From the NCBI GenBank assembly GCA_003326205.1, contig LWTK01000074.1, forward strand, positions 1-64,000: a DNA stretch of 64,000 bases, read 5' to 3'. Within the stretch, counting starts at the first letter, position 1; the number at the start of each line of letters is the position of its first letter. The DNA is from Nostoc sp. ATCC 43529 (lineage in GTDB: Bacteria; Cyanobacteriota; Cyanobacteriia; Cyanobacteriales; Nostocaceae). Position numbers and translations under genes: made by a program. Positions 59,707 to 64,000 of the stretch are shown here, in pieces. The notes beneath the pieces were generated by a model. That model searched no databases, was not told where the DNA came from, and saw nothing but the letters and a program-made list of their open reading frames with translations.

Positions 59707-60420
59707 GTGCTTAACAACTTTCATCGGTTATTATCTCCCCGTCAGTGGGGAATCTCCCTTGCGGGCTTAGGCTTACTTCTCGCGTTCGGCTGTACAGGCA
59801 ACCAGACTGATGTTGTCTCAGTTAAAAATGCTCCATTCTCATCGGCTCGGATTCAAAAAAGCTCTGAAACTTCTCTTTTGTCAAGACTCAGACAAATTCG
59901 AGAACAGAGAAGTCAACAGCAAATAGCTTTTGCCGATCGAGAAATTTTTGGGGATAAGAGCCAAAAAACAGCATCTACGACCACAGGGCTGGCTCCAAAT
60001 GCTCAAGCTGGGACAAAAGGGGTAGAAGTTTTACCACGAGCGAATTTTCCCACAAAAGATGGAATTTATCTTTACGGTCAATCGTCACAAGCAAATCAGC
60101 TTGGTCAAGCTTACATCATATTTCAGAAGCAGCGGGACAAGGTGACCGGTGCTTTGTATATGCCCCAATCAGAGTTTAATTGTTTCCGGGGTACACTCGA
60201 CCAGTCAGGAGAGTTGGCGATGACAGTTCGTGCCCCATCCACTGAAGCAAGTGCTAATGGCTCTAACCAGGTGGCTACAAGCAATAGATTGCCTCAGGTT
60301 AGTGAAGATGAGCTAAGCACCTATGCTTACTCAGTAGCTTTGCAAGACTTTCATCGGTTAAATTCTATTAGTACTGGCGATCGCCGCATCTTACAAACGT
60401 GCAAATCATCTTTGAGTTAA
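59707..60420 (+). CDS. Cyanobacterial lipoprotein of unknown function
   Basis: A 237-residue protein, start GTG 59707 with SD AGGAGAAG at 59695-59702. The N-terminus (NNFHRLLSPRQWGISLAGLG, LLLAFGC) has a lipobox at LAFGC, so it should be lipid-anchored. A charged, Gln-rich linker (40-95) leads to a C-terminal domain with FPTKDGIYLYGQSSQANQLG, QAYIIFQKQRDKVTGALYMP and SVALQDFHRL, which is conserved in cyanobacteria without known role. It overlaps the convergent cobO by 4 bases. Confidence 0.75.
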   Translation: MLNNFHRLLSPRQWGISLAGLGLLLAFGCTGNQTDVVSVKNAPFSSARIQKSSETSLLSRLRQIREQRSQQQIAFADREIFGDKSQKTASTTTGLAPNAQAGTKGVEVLPRANFPTKDGIYLYGQSSQANQLGQAYIIFQKQRDKVTGALYMPQSEFNCFRGTLDQSGELAMTVRAPSTEASANGSNQVATSNRLPQVSEDELSTYAYSVALQDFHRLNSISTGDRRILQTCKSSLS

Positions 60421-61094
60421 TACTCAATTCCTGGTTGCGCTTTTACACCTTGATCGCGAAAAGGATGCTTAACTAGGGTCATCTCTGTTACTAAATCAGC
60501 ACGTTCAATTAAAGCAGCTGGCGCTCCTCGCCCTGTGAGAATAACGTGTTTGTTAGCTGGTTTTTGTGCCAAACCTGCTAAAACTTCTTCTATTTCTAAA
60601 TAAGCCATTTTGAGAGCGATATTGATTTCATCTAGTAGCACAAGGTGAAAATCTGGATTGCGGATATATTCTAATGATTTTTGCCATGCGGCGCTAGCTT
60701 TATCAAGGTCGCGATCGCGGTCTTGAGTTTCCCAGGTAAAGCCTTCCCCCATTGCGTGAAATTCTATCTGGTCTTCCCAATGACTGAAAACCCTTTTTTC
60801 TGAAGGTTCCCAGCTACCTTTGATGAATTGGACGATCGCTACTTTATACCCATGACCGAGGGATCTTAACACCATCCCTAAAGCCGCAGTAGTTTTACCC
60901 TTACCGTTACCAGTATTTACAATAATTAACCCTTTTTCTGGTATGGCTTGTGCTATGCGCTTGTCCTGCACTTCTTTGCGCCGCTGCATCTTTTTGCGAT
61001 ACTGTTCCTCAGTTAGAGACGAGGACATGACTTCATCAATCAAACGCTCAATCTCTCGATCTTGGTTTAATTCTTGTGGTGTGTCGTTTTTCAT
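60417..61094 (-). CDS. cobO: Cob(I)yrinic acid a,c-diamide adenosyltransferase
   Basis: A 225-residue protein from ATG 61092-61094 (MKNDTPQELNQDREIERLID); a TTG 5 codons upstream also opens the frame. The P-loop NTGNGKGKTTAALGMVLRSL (about 64-83) is the CobO/BtuR type that transfers adenosyl from ATP to cobalt in cobamide synthesis. VAIVQFIKGSWEPSEKRVFS, LDEINIALKMAYLEIEEVLA, ILTGRGAPAALIERADLVTE are further hallmarks. It stands alone; 4-base overlap with the lipoprotein gene at the 3' ends. Confidence 0.95.
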   Translation of the reverse strand: MKNDTPQELNQDREIERLIDEVMSSSLTEEQYRKKMQRRKEVQDKRIAQAIPEKGLIIVNTGNGKGKTTAALGMVLRSLGHGYKVAIVQFIKGSWEPSEKRVFSHWEDQIEFHAMGEGFTWETQDRDRDLDKASAAWQKSLEYIRNPDFHLVLLDEINIALKMAYLEIEEVLAGLAQKPANKHVILTGRGAPAALIERADLVTEMTLVKHPFRDQGVKAQPGIEY

Positions 61095-61109
61095 TAATCT
61101 TGTGTACAA

Positions 61110-61573
61110 ACAACTGTTAAAAGTGTTGAAAATGAACCAAAATTCTCTTAATTCTCTGATTTTATTTCAACCAGACAATTGGATATGTAGATTCAGATTG
61201 CAGGCAAAAATATTAACCCTGTGCTAGATATTTCTACATATTTGGCAAACAGATATGTAGAAATATATGATATACAAATTAAAGTTATTTTTTGAGTTAA
61301 ATATTACTATTTTTAATAATTTAATTAAGTTGAAACAAATATTTTACTGAACTTGTGTTATTAAAAGGAGTTTGGGATTGAGTGTGCTTTCTAGTCGTAC
61401 AAATAAATCTTGCACAAATAACAATTTTCAATTCTCAATTCACAATTTATAGTTATAGAGCACACGATTTTTTATACTTTGGCTACAGAAGTTATACGAA
61501 TTCAAAATTCCAGCTTAATGAAATGCTAATGATAATAGTGTCACGTTCTACTGAAAAATCATAGAAATTTGAT
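61110..61573. other. AT-rich spacer
   Basis: A direct repeat (TTTCTACATATTTGGCAAACA / ATATGTAGAAATATATG, about 61228-61270) forms an inverted pair around TATGTAGA. No gene is recognised. It may be the promoter region of the nucleotidyltransferase gene. Confidence 0.45.
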
Positions 61574-62110
61574 ATGAATAGTAACACTCGTTTACAGATG
61601 ATTTTAACTAATACACCTATTGATAGAGTATTACCTGCGATCGCTCAACTAAATTTACCTAACTGGTGGTTAGCCGGAGGTGCAGTCAGAAACACAGTTT
61701 GGCGTTCAATTTTTGGCGACCATTGTGGTTTAGGTATTAAAGATTTTGATATTGCATTTTTTGATATCGAAGGAAATCGTTCTCAGGAACTAGCAGCAAA
61801 GGCAAATCTCACAGAACAATTCCCTGATGAGCAATTTGATGTCAAAAATCAAGCTAGTTTTGCTCGTTGGCGTCTTGGTGCAAAATCCTACACTAGTACA
61901 GAAGACGGTATTACAGATTGGTTACATACTGCTACTGCTGTGGGAGTTCGACTAGACGCACAAGGTCAATGGGAATTTTTCACTCCCTACGGGTTAGATG
62001 ATTTATTTAATGGTATTATTCGACCGACACCAGCACATACTCATAATATTGATGCCCACAATAAAGCATCTGGGTTTTTACAAAAGTGTCCTTATCTGCG
62101 TTTAGCGTAA
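61574..62110 (+). CDS. Nucleotidyltransferase-fold protein
   Basis: A 178-residue protein of the NTase family (COG3575-like). The metal-binding pattern is visible as WWLAGGAVRNTVW (31-43), DFDIAFFD (59-66) and a third Asp region further on; it lacks a long tRNA-binding extension. The family is sometimes linked to small-molecule or RNA nucleotidyl transfer, but no substrate is known. The 25-bp dispersed palindrome follows its stop codon by 20 bases. Confidence 0.8.
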   Translation: MNSNTRLQMILTNTPIDRVLPAIAQLNLPNWWLAGGAVRNTVWRSIFGDHCGLGIKDFDIAFFDIEGNRSQELAAKANLTEQFPDEQFDVKNQASFARWRLGAKSYTSTEDGITDWLHTATAVGVRLDAQGQWEFFTPYGLDDLFNGIIRPTPAHTHNIDAHNKASGFLQKCPYLRLA

Positions 62111-62131
62111 AAGTCGTATGAAGCCAGATGT

Positions 62132-62156
62132 AGAGACGTTGCAATGCAACGTCTCT
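62132..62156. repeat. Dispersed 25-bp palindrome (copy 3)
   Basis: Same palindrome as 59343-59367, followed by a short T run (TTAATTTTTT). It may act as a terminator for the nucleotidyltransferase gene. Confidence 0.9.
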
Positions 62157-62274
62157 TAATTTTTTGTACGGAATCATAATGTTAATAATTTTCTACGTAT
62201 TGGGAATAATTAAAATAGAACCCCTTTTAGGACAAAACGGGGGTGAAATTTTAGAAATTTATAATCAAAAATCT

Positions 62275-64000
62275 ATGCCAAATCGTACTGGATATCAAAT
62301 CAACTCAACTCTCCATGAAGGAATTCAAACTGTTATTTATCAAACACAAAGGCCAAACACGCAACAGCAGGTTATTATCAAGCTGCTTAAAAATGAATAT
62401 CCTACCCTCGAAGCCTTTACTCGCCTGAAAAATGAGTATCAAATTCAGCAAGATTTAGACCATCCGAATATAGTTAAAGCCATCAGTTTAGAAACTTTTG
62501 AAAATCGTGTAGGGCTATTATTAGAAGACTTTGGCGGTCGGTCTTTAGCCCAAGTTTTACAAACAGAAAAGCTTGATTTAATTGACAATTTAAAAATTGC
62601 TATCCAACTGACTAAAGCTTTAGATTACTTGCATAAAAACCAAATTATTCATAAAGATATTAAACCTAGTAACATCATCATTAACTTACAGACGGGTATT
62701 GTTAAACTGACGGATTTTGGTATAGCTTCCCGCCTGAATAAAGAAAATCCCCAATTTACTAACCCTAACTCTGTTGAAGGCACACTTGCCTATATGTCTC
62801 CCGAACAAACTGGGAGAATGAATCGTATCATCGATTATCGTAGTGACTTTTATTCTCTTGGTGCGACTTTATATGAAATGCTCACCAAGCAAACACCATT
62901 TTTTAGCGAAGATCCCCTAGAAATAGTTTATAGTCATATTGCTGTTCAACCAATAAACCCACAGTTATTAAATCCTAAAATTCCTAACGCCATCTCGGAA
63001 ATCGTGATGAAGCTGATGGCTAAAAATGCCGAAGATAGATATCAAAGTGCCACAGGATTATTAGCAGACTTAGAATTATGTCTCAACCAGTTAGAAACTC
63101 AGGGTAAAATTACTAATTTTGTTCCAGGTCGTTTAGATGTTTTAAGCCAATTATTAATTCCGCAAAAATTATATGGTCGCGAACAACAAGTTAATGAACT
63201 GTTAGCAGCATTCGAGCGCGTTACATCTGGAACTAGTGAAATGATGCTAGTTTCTGGTTATTCAGGCATTGGTAAATCGGTTTTAGTCAACGAAGTTAAT
63301 AAACCTATTACTCGCAGACAAGGTTATTTTATTTCTGGAAAATTCGATCAATTAAAACGTAACATACCTTATGCTTCTTTAATTCAAGCTTTTGCTTATT
63401 TAATGCGTTATTTACTCACAGAAAATAATGAAAAAATAGAATTATGGCGTCAGAAAATATTATCAGCTTTAGGAACAAACGGAAAAGTCATTACTGACGT
63501 GATTCCAGAAGTAGAATTAATCATTGGTACACAGCCGGAAGTTGCTCAAATCGGGGCGACAGAATCACAAAACCGCTTCAATCGTGTTTTTAAAGAATTT
63601 ATTCAAGTTTTCACTCAAAAGGAACATCAATTAGTCATCTTTTTAGACGATTTACAATGGGCAGATTCAGCAACATTAAATTTAATTCAACTGCTGATAA
63701 CTGACAGAGATAGTAAACATCTCTTGTTTATTGGGGCATATAGAGATAATGAAGTCACTCCGGCACATCCATTAATCCAAAAAATAGAAGAAATTCAGAA
63801 TAGCGGCACAGTTGTTAATAATCTGGTGTTGCAGCCTTTAAACTTAGAAAATGTAACTCAGCTAATTTGTGAAACTCTCCAAGAAACAGAAACCAAAGTT
63901 TTGAACCAGCAAATTATTCAACTAGCTGAATTGATTTACAATAAAACCGGAGGTAATCCATTTTTCATTACACAATTAATTCAGGTTCTTTATCAAGAAA
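62275..64000 (+). CDS. Ser/Thr kinase fused to AAA_16 ATPase (multikinase, cut by window edge)
   Basis: From ATG 62275 (MPNRTGYQINSTLHEGIQTV) 575 codons are open to the window edge. A protein kinase domain fills residues 1-275: ATP-binding Lys in VIIKLLK, catalytic loop IIHKDIKPSNII, DFG in LTDFGIAS, and MSPEQ at the activation segment. An AAA_16 type ATPase follows from about residue 300, Walker A GYSGIGKS (about 344-351) and Walker B VIFLDDLQWAD. This is the N-terminus of cyanobacterial multikinases, which continue with GAF and histidine kinase domains; whether that happens here is outside the window. The HRD of the kinase is HKD, typical for this group. Confidence 0.92.
   Translation, partial: MPNRTGYQINSTLHEGIQTVIYQTQRPNTQQQVIIKLLKNEYPTLEAFTRLKNEYQIQQDLDHPNIVKAISLETFENRVGLLLEDFGGRSLAQVLQTEKLDLIDNLKIAIQLTKALDYLHKNQIIHKDIKPSNIIINLQTGIVKLTDFGIASRLNKENPQFTNPNSVEGTLAYMSPEQTGRMNRIIDYRSDFYSLGATLYEMLTKQTPFFSEDPLEIVYSHIAVQPINPQLLNPKIPNAISEIVMKLMAKNAEDRYQSATGLLADLELCLNQLETQGKITNFVPGRLDVLSQLLIPQKLYGREQQVNELLAAFERVTSGTSEMMLVSGYSGIGKSVLVNEVNKPITRRQGYFISGKFDQLKRNIPYASLIQAFAYLMRYLLTENNEKIELWRQKILSALGTNGKVITDVIPEVELIIGTQPEVAQIGATESQNRFNRVFKEFIQVFTQKEHQLVIFLDDLQWADSATLNLIQLLITDRDSKHLLFIGAYRDNEVTPAHPLIQKIEEIQNSGTVVNNLVLQPLNLENVTQLICETLQETETKVLNQQIIQLAELIYNKTGGNPFFITQLIQVLYQE

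Overview
The window comes from a filamentous, heterocyst-type cyanobacterium (Nostoc/Anabaena group). The evidence is the very dense HIP1 octamer GCGATCGC, heptanucleotide tandem repeats (TCATTGG, TAATGAC, CCATTGC types) between genes, many cyanobacteria-specific families (DUF1822, DUF928, DUF4278, DUF2811, DUF5340, a CPP1-like J-domain-like protein, SbtA/SbtB, cyanobacterial Hfq, a RpoD-like group 2 sigma factor) and AT-rich spacers full of small palindromic elements. No rRNA, tRNA, CRISPR array or phage block was recognised.

Layout. 1-0.2 kb: 5' end of an IS630-type transposase. 0.7-9.7 kb: a signalling block made of a sigma-70 factor coupled to a DUF1822 protein, divergent from a membrane CHAT-CHASE2 protease-sensor protein and a secreted DUF928 protein, then a small orphan protein and an AAA-like ATPase. 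9.8-17 kb: housekeeping genes (dapF, hfq, a KefB-type antiporter, an SDR) among miniature elements. 17-24.4 kb: accessory island with a broken VapBC-type toxin-antitoxin pair, three TIR-domain proteins (one with a coiled coil, one with 6 TPRs, one with about 24 TPRs) and a TIR-less TPR fragment, all related by local duplication. 24.5-30.3 kb: agmatinase-family enzyme, PAS-LuxR regulator, lpdA, trpC, DUF5340. 31-34 kb: carbon-concentrating cluster with a beta-carbonic anhydrase, sbtA, sbtB and a Tat-exported beta-carbonic anhydrase. 34.5-43.3 kb: a Pmp3/YqaE peptide missing from ordinary ORF lists, SUI1, a toxin-antitoxin remnant, trpB, a methyltransferase, two CAP-domain secreted proteins, RNase D-like exonuclease, a Cys-less rhodanese fused to LEA-like repeats, and an internally deleted HTH-NACHT gene. 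44-51 kb: two paralogous OmpR-type response regulators, CPP1-like, DUF2811, MFS, APH-like kinase, hisIE, chaB. 51.5-64 kb: hemL, fasciclin, GST, HerA-like ATPase, group 2 sigma factor, lipoprotein, cobO, nucleotidyltransferase, and the start of a Ser/Thr kinase-AAA multikinase that leaves the window.

Genes that probably work together: sigma-DUF1822-CHAT/CHASE2-DUF928 (candidate undescribed envelope-signalling module); sbtA-sbtB plus two carbonic anhydrases (bicarbonate uptake and interconversion); the TIR proteins (candidate NAD-depleting conflict system, with one member apparently catalytically dead). Four loci are visibly decaying: vapC (stop codon), a DUF3368 toxin (deleted and fused out of frame to its antitoxin), HTH-NACHT (central deletion) and a small secreted protein (frameshift). 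At least five families of short inverted-repeat elements occupy spacers, one with a perfect 10-bp flanking duplication. All calls are from reading the sequence and family knowledge; no database search was run.
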